The notes under the pieces are model-generated. The model made no database searches. It worked only from the letters and a program-made list of their open reading frames with translations, and was not told the origin of the DNA. A stretch of DNA of 64,000 nucleotides from Adiantum capillus-veneris. Its lineage: Eukaryota > Streptophyta > Polypodiopsida > Polypodiales > Pteridaceae. Location: assembly GCA_014529385.2 (NCBI GenBank), contig CM043942.1, positions 30,532,969-30,596,968 of the forward strand, given 5' to 3'. Shown piece by piece: positions 41,407-51,779 of this stretch. How positions within the stretch are numbered: position 1 is the first letter of the stretch; every line of letters begins with the position of its first letter. The position numbers were made by a program, and so were the translations under genes.

Positions 41407-42669
41407 TTCTTTAGAAGAGAGCTTAGTTTTACCTTTGTAAACTCCTTCTCCTTGGACTTTGTTGTTGTTGGTGTTTGTGTTTCCTTGGGAAGAGTTTTGA
41501 GCATTGCTCTTCCCTTTAGCTTCATTTCAATCCTTGTTTTCCATGGGCTTGAAATTTCTTCTCGCCCCTTGTTGGAAATTGATCCTTGAAGCAACCATAG
41601 TCTGGTGGATGACTTCGGTGATAGTGCTAGGCCGTTATGAGTTGACATACTCGGCCATTTCTCTAGGTAATACCACACAAAATTGTTGCTTTTGTTCGAT
41701 GAAGTCTATCCTTTGAAAGACTGTAGCTTTGAGATGCAAATCCCAAAACTTGTTTAGACATTTGTGGATAGACTCGTTGAAGAGTAGCTTCAAACTCCAC
41801 CATTTGGTAAGCACTTGGTCCTTTGCATCGCTTGCAAGGAATTGCTTCATAATGGAAACTCGTAGAGTTTTCCATGTCTTTGGGGCCTCGTCGCCGTTGC
41901 CATGAAGGCTAGCCCACCATTGATGAGTAGATTTCTAGGAGTGCATAGGTACATGGTGTAACTTGGTGGAGGACTTCGTGAATCCCTCGTATCCAGAGGT
42001 CTCATCAAATTGTTGAATGAAGGTCAATACTTTGTTGGTGGCATCAAAGGTGCCATCATAGGTGAGAAAAGAGATACTCTTTCCTCCCTCTTTGAACTTC
42101 TTAAGCTTTTGTGATCTTCGCCATGCAGGGTATGATTTTCGATGTCCTCCCCTCTTGTATTCTCTAGGAGAATAGCCATAGCTTTTGTCGAGAGAGGAGG
42201 AAGGTAAAGAAGAAGGAGAAGAGGGTGACCTCTTTCTTGACCTTTTCTTCCTTTGTTTCCTCTCTTCCCTTTCGTAGTGACGAAGAGAAGGACTATGTGT
42301 TGACCGTTTTCTCATGGGAGGAGTTGGCAATCGTCTAAACCACCATCTTCGTGGAGTCACATCTTCAGAGGAACTTAGGGATTCATTACTTTCTTGTTCT
42401 TTAGATTTCTCCTCTCTTATGGAAGAGAGTTTTCTTTTGGGGGTCTCATCAAGGGGCCTCCTAAGATCTCTCTCCTCTTGGAGAGGAAGGGAAATCCTAT
42501 AAGCACGAAGTTGTTGAGTAACTTCGGCTTGCAAAGTAGGGTTGCCCATAGCTTGATGCAACCTAGTAACAAGATAATTGATAAACATGGGGGCATCATC
42601 ATTACCACCTTCATGTGCAAAATCAAAGCTATCAATGTTCATTCTACTCTCTTGGTTATTGTTAGCCAT
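41382..42669 (-). pseudogene. Gy4 gag with an Arg/Ser-rich segment
   Basis: The likely start is Met 42669 (MANNNQESRMNIDSF). The first ~90 residues are followed by a very basic Arg/Ser/Lys stretch (about 42390-42170; KRSRKRSPSSPSSLPSSS), like the RS domains of splicing factors and unusual in gag. The gag core then starts (SISFLTYDGTFDATNKVLTF), a stop at 41935 interrupts it, and pieces continue in two frames (ASDAKDQVLTKWWSLKLLFN, 41850-41635) down to 41382. I could not find a clean CCHC knuckle. The frame damage makes it inactive. Confidence 0.7.
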
Positions 42670-43068
42670 GCTAATTATACTTATGTGTTTACTTAGTGTA
42701 TCCTTTGGCAACTCAAAACCTTAGTTGCTACTCCTCTTAGCCTTTGAAAATTAGCACTTAAGTATCTACACCCATGGCTCGAATTGGTTAATTATAGAGA
42801 GTAGTGGGGTGGGTCTAGCATAGCAAAATTTCTGAGGGATAGCTCCTTTTGGACTTCTTATGGCTCAATAATGATAAAGCCGTAGGCAAGTCTAAAAAGA
42901 CCCCATTATTAAGACCAAATCTCCCAAGGTGTGCACCATATCCCACATAGTGGGCTCAACAAAATCGACAATAGATCCCAATCCCAGTTACCCAATATAA
43001 TTAACAAAATCAACCATTAACAGACTACTTAAGGACCTTTCTTCTTAAGCAAGAAAAGAGAAACCAAA
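42670..43068 (-). other. Gy4 leader
   Basis: About 400 bp between primer site and gag; nothing recognisable. Confidence 0.4.
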
Positions 43069-43081
43069 TGCTCTGATACCA
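43069..43081 (-). other. Primer-binding site of Gy4 (tRNA-iMet)
   Basis: TGCTCTGATACCA on the plus strand is the complement of the initiator-Met site, two bases inside the 5' LTR edge. Confidence 0.85.
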
Positions 43082-43082
43082 A

Positions 43083-44797
43083 TGTAATGGGAATGGCCTA
43101 TGAACTTTGAGAATAGCGGAATTAAGAGAATTAAGGTGAGAATTTTTTATGAGATCACTTTCAGAACATAGAGGGTGAACTTAATTGATGGTAGCAACAT
43201 AAACATAGTACTTAATTAACTTGGCATGAACAATACTTTTGCAAGAGAAAGAGAGTATTAGAGAACATGACAATAGTTGAGGACCGAATTTACTTGGAGT
43301 CGGTCCCCCCTCCAAAAGGCGTTTGTATTAAGATTCTCCCATCAAGAGAGACTTTGTTACACAATCTTTGTGTTCCTTGTGACCTTGGTGATGCTATGAA
43401 GATGGAAAGCTTCATGCATCACGAGCTTAACATAAACTTTGCAAAAAGTATTAACTATCCCAAGCCTCAGTCCCAAGGCCTCAAACACATTCGAAGGTGG
43501 AGAGAGCTAGCAGGGAATGAGGGTAGGGAAGAGGAAGAAGAATTAACTATCCCAAGCCTCAGTCCCAAGGCCTCAAACACATTCAAAGGTGGAGAGAGCT
43601 AGCGGGGAATAAGGGTAGGGAAGAGGAAGAAGAATCCTTCATAGGAGAAAGAAATAGCTCCTCACTTATCATCACTCTTCTTGCTTAGCATAGCATAATA
43701 TCATAGTAATGAAGATGAAGAAGATGGCTAGCTTAAGCATTGAAGCATGGCTCTTGGATGGATTTGCATTCCATAGCCAAGAGTCTCGTGTAGGCTCTCC
43801 ACTTCTCTACAAGCTTTGAGAAGGAGATGGAGCTCTTGCACTTTGCGCTCCACACAATGAGAGAATGTGTGTGTGTGTGTGTGAGAGAGAGAGTATACCC
43901 CCCCTCTCATGCTTGTTCTGCACCTCTCTCTCTCTCTCGTATTATTTTATTATTTCATTCGGACATGTGTCCTCTTTTTCCTCTTTGAGAGAAAGAACTT
44001 AATTATTTATTTTTATGTATCTAAATTCTCATTGAACCCCTTTAAAACCTAACCAATAGCATTCAAGCACATCATAAGGGCCACATGTGGAGGATCATTT
44101 GAACATGTGTCTTTTATGCTTATTAAGTCATTTGGTTGAATTGAATACTTCAAGGACTTAGTCAAGCAAGCAAGCATGTGTCTTTTATGCTTCTTAAGCC
44201 ATTTCTTTTGAATTGAATACTTCAAGCCTTAGTCAATCAAGCATGGAGTTCATGCCTTTTAAGAATTTATTTTTGAATTTAACATTTCAAAAATCTTAGT
44301 CATTTAAGCATAAAAATCACCTCAAGCTTTGGGCAAGGTTCCCACAACCACTTTAAGCGTCTTAGCACCTCATGCTTGGGTAGGATTCCCACCTCGAGGT
44401 TACCCCTAGCTTGCGTAAGATCAAATGACTTTTTAATATTAACTTTTGGAGGTCTTTAATGAAGCTAACCCTAAGGTCTTTTAAGCTCCATTAGATGCAC
44501 ATTTCTCTTTGATAGACTACCTCCGTTTGGACCCCTCTTGAGATGTAACCATCTCTCGTCTTGGTCCCTTGTTGATGTAAATCTAGAAGCACTTATTGCA
44601 CGTTGCTCTTTGGTAGACCGCCTCCATTTGGACCCCTATTGAGATGCAACCATTTCTCCTTTCGATCCCCTGTTGAGATAGGTCTACAAGCACATATATA
44701 TATACTAACTCTTGTTCCCCTTTTATCTTTCCATATTAAGTGATCAGTTTAATATGAGAAAATCATTTGGTAAAGTTAGATATTATATTTTATGACA
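43083..44797 (-). repeat. 5' LTR of Gy4
   Basis: 1715 bp, TGTAATGGGAATGG to TATTTTATGACA. It is longer than the 3' LTR. It has a ~93 bp tandem duplication (43449-43541 and 43542-43634), a GT/GA microsatellite (about 43866-43893), a ~70 bp duplication near 44105-44245, and the ~100 bp U3 repeat (twice, about 44492-44695) shared with the other two copies. Confidence 0.8.
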
Positions 44798-46067
44798 CTC
44801 TTGGTTGACTTCTTTGGTGCACTTGTGGTATGACGATCCTTGATTGTGTAAATGATTGGTGTTGTTGTGTGCTTTTTGTAACTTGTTGAAAGCGCTATGT
44901 ATATGTGTAGCACACTGTCAGAGCTTGGAGTTGGCTTTGGTGCAGTTAATAGATTTTGTAGCTCTTGATCTTTCCCCCTTTGCTATGCTCAATATAGTTG
45001 GGTCTTTGGCTTCAGACTGATTCAGTGAGTCCTTTGTTATTGATGTTGTGGGGCTGCCCCGCTGCAGTTTTATGATGCGCAAGCAGCAGCTTGTGATTTG
45101 TGATGTGCAAGCAGAAGCTTGTGAGAGATAGGGGCTACACAGATGGAAGTGGCATGACTCTACGAGTAGTATGTTATGACAAATAGGGACTGCTGCTTCT
45201 TGTGTGTTTTGAATGCTTGGTCCTTGGGGCTGGTTTTGACATATGTAGCTTAGGACTACTGCTGCTAGTGTGTGCTATATGTTATGTAAATGTTGTGTCC
45301 TTGGCACTGGTTTTGACGTATGTAGCTATGTGCCTGGGGCTGTGAGTTTTGTAAGTGTAGTAGGTGAATGTTGTGTTTGTAGAGAAGGTTGTTGTAAGTG
45401 TACTTGTTGAAAGTGTGGATGGTGAATGTTTTGTGTGTGGAGAAGGTTGTTGAATCACAGGTTGTTAATTTAAAGAGAAGAGGATATCAAGGTGTTGATG
45501 AATGCTTCCTGTGTAGGTATCAAGTGTAAAATCTAATTGGGATGAAGGAGGACAACAAACGAATCTATATCATAAAGAGGTTGCAATGAGTGTGGGCTGT
45601 GAGTATATGAGGATATGAAAGAGAATGAGGAATGAGAGCATGAAGCTCCAATAAAGACACAAGACGTATCTAACAATTCATTTCCAGCCACACTGTAATT
45701 TTGGCATATCTTTGGAATGAAAGTGGTTATTTATTAGCTTTTTTTTGTCCCTAAGTGTTGTCTCTCTTTGGACCCTGGTTTTTAAACGGTCCTTTTACCC
45801 TAATTCTTAGAGAAAGACCTCTGACTGAAGAAAGGAGGGGGGGGGGGATATAAGGTCACTTAAGAAGTGGGGCCCTAGAGGGACATTTAAATTGGAATGA
45901 TTAGAGTTTTAATTTTTTGGAAGCACATCTCTTCCAAGAAGTCATGCTAGGGAAGATGGTTGGGGCGTTTGATTGGACTATTATTTGTCGTCGATCCCTT
46001 CATCTATGCGTGCCAGATATAGTTGAAGGGACGAGAGGGAAAGGGGGGGGGGGGGGGGGGGGGCACT
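44798..46067. other. T/G-rich intergenic stretch, no gene seen
   Basis: Repeated GTTGTTG, TGTGTAGC and GGAGAAGGTTGTTG phrases, and a G-run at about 45837-45848. No open frame with a recognisable motif. Confidence 0.5.
46038..46063. repeat. Long G-run
   Basis: An AAAGGGGG stretch leads into about 20 consecutive G before CACTAAG. It could form a G-quadruplex, or its length may be a sequencing artefact. Confidence 0.5.
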
Positions 46068-46580
46068 AAGTGCTCGTTCACTTTGCTCACATGACATTGG
46101 CATTCTTAAGATTCCATTGTTCCATCTGAACTCGACCTAAAACAAGAAGCGCATGTGTGCGAGGCGAAGGAAGTCAAGTTGTATTTGCTAGTGTTGACAA
46201 TTAGAATATGCTTCATCTTTGTACATATTCTCTTGTTGACGGTGTGCTTGTGTATGCTTCCATTCCTTTTTTCTTTTGAGCTTTTGCCTTGGCATGTTAG
46301 GTGGTCTCCTCAGTTGATTGTCGCGACCACCAAAGGGCTTGTTCGTTGTGTTCACATCACACTGGCATTCTAAAACAAGAATTGCATGTGTGCAATGGCA
46401 CTACCTTGGGCAATGACAAAGTATGTGTCATTTGTGATGAGGAAAAGATCACAAGTAGCATGGCTTGTGTCAAGAATCATGTGCGCTTCATCTTTGTACA
46501 TATTTGATTGTTGCCCATGTGCTTATGTCCGCTTCATGTTTTGTTGCATATAAGTTTTGGCCTTGGCCTATAAGTTGCAT
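46068..46580. repeat. Diverged tandem duplication of about 260 bp
   Basis: Two units share, in order, CATTGGCATTCT, GCATGTGTGC, GCTTCATCTTTGTACATAT, GTGTGCTT and a CTTTTGCCTTGGC-like end (about 46068-46300 and 46328-46580). Small frames in it (46155-46373) have no known motif. Confidence 0.55.
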
Positions 46581-47103
46581 GGAGACTAGGGAGGGAAATT
46601 TAATGAAACATTCATGATATTGGCATGCTATTATAACACTTGAATACACAATGGAGACAGATTAGAACGTAAACACAAAACTAGACTGATTGATTTGCAT
46701 TAACTCTTTCTAGGTGAGTCAACATCCTTTAGCACTAGATTGGTAACATGACACTCTTATGTCCTTGGACACTTTTGTGTCCTCTTAAATTATCAGTTTC
46801 CTAGAACTATTTCTTGAGATTCCAAGGAAGTTCTAAAGTGCTCTATATAGACAAAGCTAGCTTTGACCTAAAAAAGACTTGGTTTTTTTCGAGGCTTCTG
46901 ATTCCACCTAACCACCTTTAGAGTTGGGTTTGAATAACATTTTAAACCTAACTCAAGCTGTGTTGTTTTTTGGCTAATTTTTATGAAATTGACATTAAAT
47001 CACCCTAAAACAAAACTTAATGACCTCTAAAGTGCTACATGGCTAGCATAGGTAGTCCTAAAGTATTTTAGCTACTAATAAAGTTTGTTCTAATACCAAT
47101 CAA
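46581..47103. other. No gene seen
   Basis: AT-rich sequence. A degenerate initiator-Met primer site (GTTCTAATACCA, 47087-47098) marks the edge of the candidate LTR to the right. Confidence 0.4.
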
Positions 47104-47754
47104 TGAATTGCTAAATAGAGATTAGAGTGATGCACTTAATGGAGAGAGATAATTCATGCACAAGAGAGATACTAGAGAGAGAGAGAGCACACGCAATATA
47201 CGTGGTTCACCTAAGTGTGGGCTACATCCATGGGAAAGCAACCACTCAATGACTTTGCAATTCAAACATGAAGTAAGTTACAAAGGGATTTAAAACCCTT
47301 AATGGACCTCCCACCTAATTCTCTCACCGGTCCTTGCTTCACTCTCTTCAACACCTCACACACTCTACCACCACTTCATACGTATAAGAGGCCTCCTTTT
47401 ATAGGCCAAAATGAGCCTCTATGGGCTGCCCTCTCTCATGAGATGCCGTTGTCCATGTGCGGCCCACGTGTAGCGCCCTTGTGTAGACAAGTCCAAGTAG
47501 AACTCGACCACTGATTATTCAATGACCGCCATGGGCCATTAAGTTATAGCCATCGATCATAGACTTTTGACCACTAGCCAACCAACCAATGATCATTGAC
47601 CACCACTAGCATTGGCCATCCATTTTTTGGTCACTTTTTACTCACCATCCACCCAATATATTTCGATGATGGCTTCTCCTCATAATGGGGCCCTTACAAA
47701 TGTGCATTTTTTAGAATAAAAAATATAAGGGTAAATCAGACTCCATACGTAACA
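47104..47754 (-). repeat. Candidate lone LTR
   Basis: Runs from TGAATTGCTAAATAG to CATACGTAACA and is bordered on the left by a degenerate minus-strand primer site. It contains TACGTGGTTCACC followed by GGCTACATCCATGGG, a phrase often met in plant LTRs, and a GA microsatellite. No second LTR is seen, so it may be the 5' LTR of an otherwise deleted minus-strand element. Confidence 0.45.
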
Positions 47755-48174
47755 CTTGAGACAAATCTCACACTAAATAATTGTGTTGCTTTAGGCGACA
47801 AGCATTTAGCTACACAAACTCAAGAGCAAAAACGGCACATTACATACACTAAAAAGAAATTTGGACTTCAAAATCCCTGGAGACATTATACTTTTATCAA
47901 ATGAAAAACTTGTAAAACTCCTTACATTGCAAGAATTTCCTCGTTTGCTTGGTTGTTCTCACCCCCTACTCTCTTAAAACCCTATGTCTGTTTTGCCTTT
48001 TGTATTTTTCTCAAACACTAAAACCCTTTTTCTAAATATTGAATTCCAATTTCCCAATTCCCAAAGTCCTGCGTTGACTTTCTTCAATTGTTAGTTTCTC
48101 TCTTCCAATGACCACCTTCACTTCATGTCTTCACAATCCTCCTTACTTTGTGGTTTTCCAAGCAATGGCTTCCC
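47755..48174. other. No gene seen
   Basis: AT- and CT-rich sequence up to the Copia-1 LTR. Confidence 0.5.
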
Positions 48175-48401
48175 TGTTGGAATTAGGGTTGCAGAGAAAC
48201 ACACACAGCTTGGAGAAGATGAAGGAAGCTCAAGGCACACAATAGAGAGTATGTTACTTAGTGTGCAATGGAAAGATAGATAGCCTTAGAGTGATGGGCG
48301 TATATACAATGCACGGGGGAAAAAACCTCCTAAAGAGGGAAAAAATGCCCCGGTGGTCCTAGTGTGTTCACACACATCACTACCACATGTATATGGTAAC
48401 A
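48175..48401 (-). repeat. 3' LTR of Copia-1
   Basis: 227 bp, TGTTGGAATTAGGG to ATGGTAACA on the plus strand, beside a purine tract on the element strand. Confidence 0.85.
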
Positions 48402-48476
48402 AATCCCCCCTGGAGTGATGCGGTGAACGAGAGCTGGCACATGAGTAAAGGGAAGTGCCATGCCCTGAGGACAGGA

Positions 48477-51400
48477 TCAGTCCACAAAGGGGAGCAAGCC
48501 CAAAGCTTTGCGGAAAGCTTCAAGCTTCTCACGAGACAATGCCTTTGTGAAAAGATCAGCAAGGTTGTCGTGTGTTGGCACATAAGCCAAGCTGATCTCT
48601 CCTGCTGAGAGCCTCTCCCTGACATAGTGGTAATGCACCTCAATGTGCTTTGTGCGAGCATGAAAAACTGGGTTCCTCGCAACTGCCAATGCGCTCTGAC
48701 TGTCAGTGTAGATAGTGTTGGCAGTGTCCTGTCCAACACCCAAGTCAGCCATAAGGCGTCTGAGCCATACACACTCAACCGTAGCTGTGAAGACTGCCCT
48801 GTACTCAGCCTCACAACTCGAAGTGGCCACAGTAGGTTGCTTCTTGCTCAACCATGATATACATGAACTGCCAAGCATGAAACAAAAACCACTTGTGGAC
48901 ACTCGCGTGTCAAAACAACCAGCCCAATCTGAGTCCGAAAAAGCATGTAAGTCTGGCGGCAATGATCCCCCCTTGGGATAAAACAAGCCAAGATGTAAAG
49001 TGCCACTAAGGTAGCGAAAAATCCTCTTGACAGCCTGCCAATGCTTAGACCCTGGGCTATGCATAAATCTGCTGACCTGCGAGACTGCAAACTGAATATC
49101 TGGCCTCGTGTTGCATACATAAATGAGGCAGCCAACAGCAGTTTGGTAAAGAGTGACATCAGCAGGATCGCCAGCATCATGTAGACTCAACTTCAAACCT
49201 GTTTCCATGGGAGTGGCAATAGGTTTGCAATCCTCAAGTCCAAACTTACATAGCAATGTCTCTATGTAACTTTTCTGACACAAGGCAATACCACCATCAC
49301 ACTGCTTAAACTGTATACCCAAGTAATGATGCAACAGCCCCAAATCTTTCATCTTGAAAGTAGAATTCAAATCAGCCTTAAATTCAGCAATATGTCTCTC
49401 ATTTGGTCTAGTGATCAGCAAATCATCAACATAAAGAACCACAATGAGAAATACATCATCCTCACGCTTTACATACAATGTGCTTTCTGTTGGACTGTTA
49501 CGAAAGCCTCGTTTAACCAAATGAGTGTCAGCTTTCTCATACCAAGCACGAGGAGATTGCTTCAACCCATACAAAGCCTTCTTACATTTGCACACTTTGT
49601 CCTCTTGTCCTTTTATGACAAAACCGCGAGGCTGCGTTACATAAACTTCCTCAAATATGTCACCATTCAAGAAAGCAGTAACAATGTCTGATTGATGTAC
49701 ATCCCAACCAAAATGAGCTGCCAATGCACATAGAAAACGTACAGTAGTCATACGACAAGTGGGAGCAAAAGTCTCTTCATAATCTATGCCTTTTTGTTGT
49801 GCATAACCCTTTGCAACAAGTCGAGCCTTATGGCGATCGATCTCACCATCCGGCTTGCGTTTCAACTTGTAAACCCACTTCGTACCAATGGCCTTTTTGC
49901 CAGGAGGCAAATCACATAAAGTCCATGTGTCATTCTCTATAAGTGCATCATATTCTGATTTCATGGCAGCAATCCAATTTTCTGAATTCTGTGCTTCATC
50001 AAAAGACAGAGGCTCCTCAACATCATGTAAACTAGACACAGCCAAAGCATAACAATCTGATGCATAAGATGCATGGCGAGAGCCTGAACGAGTACGACTA
50101 GATAAAGGTGAATCCAATTTACTGTCACGCAAAGTGTGCACCAGCCATTTTGGCATACCTCTAGCCTGCTCATTTTGAGCCCTTTCCTCATCAAGTACAT
50201 CATGTACATCTGCATCAGTAATAGGCTGTTCTAAAACATTTTCAGAAACCCCCATAGGCTGTACATTTGCCTCATTGGAACTTACATTCGTATTTCCACC
50301 ACTCAAAAGAGGCAACAAAGTGTCATAAATGTCCTGTGAGCTTACATTACTGTCTCTAGTACATGACAGCAAGGGCTGAACAGAGTCTTCCACAAACACT
50401 ACATCCCGTGAAACCAGAATACGTTTTGTTTGCGGATGATACAACCTGTAACCTTTGCTTTCAGCACTATAACCAACAAAAATACATTTGACAGCCTTAT
50501 CATCCAATTTTCTGTGCTGCACTTGTGGCACCAAAGCATATGCCAAACAGCCAAAAACACGCATGTGCTCAATAGAAGGTTTTCTATCATGCCATGCTTC
50601 ATATGGAGTAATAGACTGCAAAGCTTTCGTAGGACACCTATTAAGTACATAAGTGGCACACATGATGGCCTCAAGCCAAAAAGAATGCGGCAAAGCTTGA
50701 CTTTTGACCATACATCGTGCCATTTCCGTTAGTGACCTGTTTTTCCTCTCAGCAACACCATTTTGCTGAGGTGTATAAGGCACTGTACATTGGTGTTTTA
50801 TCCCACGACTAGCCAGAAATGCATTAAATTCATGAGACATATACTCCCCCCCTCGATCGGAACGGAGGGTGCCCATAGTACATTTTGAGACATTTTCAGC
50901 CATAGCCAAAAAATGTTTGAAGCACATAAAAACTTCGGACTTCGCTTTAAGCGGAAATACCCATGCATGCCTGGAGTAATCATCAATGAAAGTCACGAAG
51001 TACAGGTAATTGCCCAAGGACGGAGTTTGCATGGGCCCACAAACATCACTATGCACAAGCTGCAACCTGTATGTGGCCCTAACTGAACCATCCTTTGGAA
51101 ACTTAGAACGTTGCATTTTACCCAGAATACAGCCTTCACAAACATGTTTGACAGGTGCTTCAAGAGGCGGCAAAGAAGCAACCATATCAGATTTCTGCAA
51201 ACGCAGCAAACTGGCAAAATTCAGATGACCAAAACGTGCATGCCAAAGTTTTGCATCTGAAATAGCCCTTGAATCTGCAACAGCATTTGCAAAATTTTGT
51301 CCACACTTGTCATACAAAGTGAGCTTATAAAGCCCACAGCACAAAAGCCCAGATGCAACAATTTCATCACCAAAACTGAGATCATGAACTGTACATCTGT

Positions 51401-51779
51401 CATCCACAAATTTGACTACAAGTCCAAGTCTAGCAAGTGCGGATACAGACAAGAGATTCTTCTTGATCCCAGGTACATAAAGTGCATCAACAAGTGTGAA
51501 GGAACTGCCATTAGCAGCAGTGAGCACAATCTTTCCAACTCCCTGAACTGGATAAGAGGCGTTGTTGGCACAAGTGACTGAATTCCCATGAGGGACAGAC
51601 TCGAGAGAGGTAAACAATTCACGATGTGAGGTAATGTGCTTTGTAGCACCACTGTCGAAATACCACACATGTGTATCTGCAGCAACTGACAAGCATGCAT
51701 CATGGACAACAGGATTGTAAGTGCACTCTGTGCTCAAAGCCCATTCTGCATCAATATCAACATCACAATCTCCTTTCAC
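48477..51779 (-). CDS. Copia-1 pol: protease, integrase, RT, RNase H (open, 1100 residues)
   Basis: This is one uninterrupted frame. Protease is at about residues 40-50 (WYFDSGATKHITSH). The GAG-pre-integrase domain (LWHARFGHLNF to CEGCILGKMQRSKF) follows at about 170-230. The integrase core has LVHSDVCGPM, FIDDYSRHAW, LRSDRGGEYMSHEF and the Glu in QQNGVAERKN. RVT_2 reverse transcriptase has KWVYKLKRKPDG, VHQSDIVTAFLNGD and the catalytic LYVDDLL. RNase H has SSCEAEY, TDSQSALAVARNP and HIEVHYHYVRE, and the protein ends near DLFTKALSREKL. The Met at 51779 follows a gag-like linker, and the frame runs into the upstream duplicated segment, so the natural start is further up. Every catalytic residue I checked is present, making this the best-preserved enzyme in the window. 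The gag part is destroyed, so it would need help from a relative. Confidence 0.92.
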   Translation of the reverse strand: MKGDCDVDIDAEWALSTECTYNPVVHDACLSVAADTHVWYFDSGATKHITSHRELFTSLESVPHGNSVTCANNASYPVQGVGKIVLTAANGSSFTLVDALYVPGIKKNLLSVSALARLGLVVKFVDDRCTVHDLSFGDEIVASGLLCCGLYKLTLYDKCGQNFANAVADSRAISDAKLWHARFGHLNFASLLRLQKSDMVASLPPLEAPVKHVCEGCILGKMQRSKFPKDGSVRATYRLQLVHSDVCGPMQTPSLGNYLYFVTFIDDYSRHAWVFPLKAKSEVFMCFKHFLAMAENVSKCTMGTLRSDRGGEYMSHEFNAFLASRGIKHQCTVPYTPQQNGVAERKNRSLTEMARCMVKSQALPHSFWLEAIMCATYVLNRCPTKALQSITPYEAWHDRKPSIEHMRVFGCLAYALVPQVQHRKLDDKAVKCIFVGYSAESKGYRLYHPQTKRILVSRDVVFVEDSVQPLLSCTRDSNVSSQDIYDTLLPLLSGGNTNVSSNEANVQPMGVSENVLEQPITDADVHDVLDEERAQNEQARGMPKWLVHTLRDSKLDSPLSSRTRSGSRHASYASDCYALAVSSLHDVEEPLSFDEAQNSENWIAAMKSEYDALIENDTWTLCDLPPGKKAIGTKWVYKLKRKPDGEIDRHKARLVAKGYAQQKGIDYEETFAPTCRMTTVRFLCALAAHFGWDVHQSDIVTAFLNGDIFEEVYVTQPRGFVIKGQEDKVCKCKKALYGLKQSPRAWYEKADTHLVKRGFRNSPTESTLYVKREDDVFLIVVLYVDDLLITRPNERHIAEFKADLNSTFKMKDLGLLHHYLGIQFKQCDGGIALCQKSYIETLLCKFGLEDCKPIATPMETGLKLSLHDAGDPADVTLYQTAVGCLIYVCNTRPDIQFAVSQVSRFMHSPGSKHWQAVKRIFRYLSGTLHLGLFYPKGGSLPPDLHAFSDSDWAGCFDTRVSTSGFCFMLGSSCISWLSKKQPTVATSSCEAEYRAVFTATVECVWLRRLMADLGVGQDTANTIYTDSQSALAVARNPVFHARTKHIEVHYHYVRERLSAGEISLAYVPTHDNLADLFTKALSREKLEAFRKALGLLPFVD

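Larger units (their letters stand above)
36653..44797 (-). mobile_element. Gy4, old damaged Ty3/gypsy element
   Basis: On the minus strand: 5' LTR (44797-43083), initiator-Met primer site, gag, protease, RT, RNase H, integrase and GPY/F remnants, purine tract CAAGAGAGAGGTAA and 3' LTR (37814 to about 36653). The two LTRs are much more divergent than those of Gy2, and flanking bases (AGCAC, CTCTT) do not match. The element is therefore old or recombined. Confidence 0.8.

Noticed and set aside
36648-44802. Target duplication of Gy4
   Set aside because: AGCAC and CTCTT do not match, and the left LTR edge is uncertain, so no duplication is claimed.
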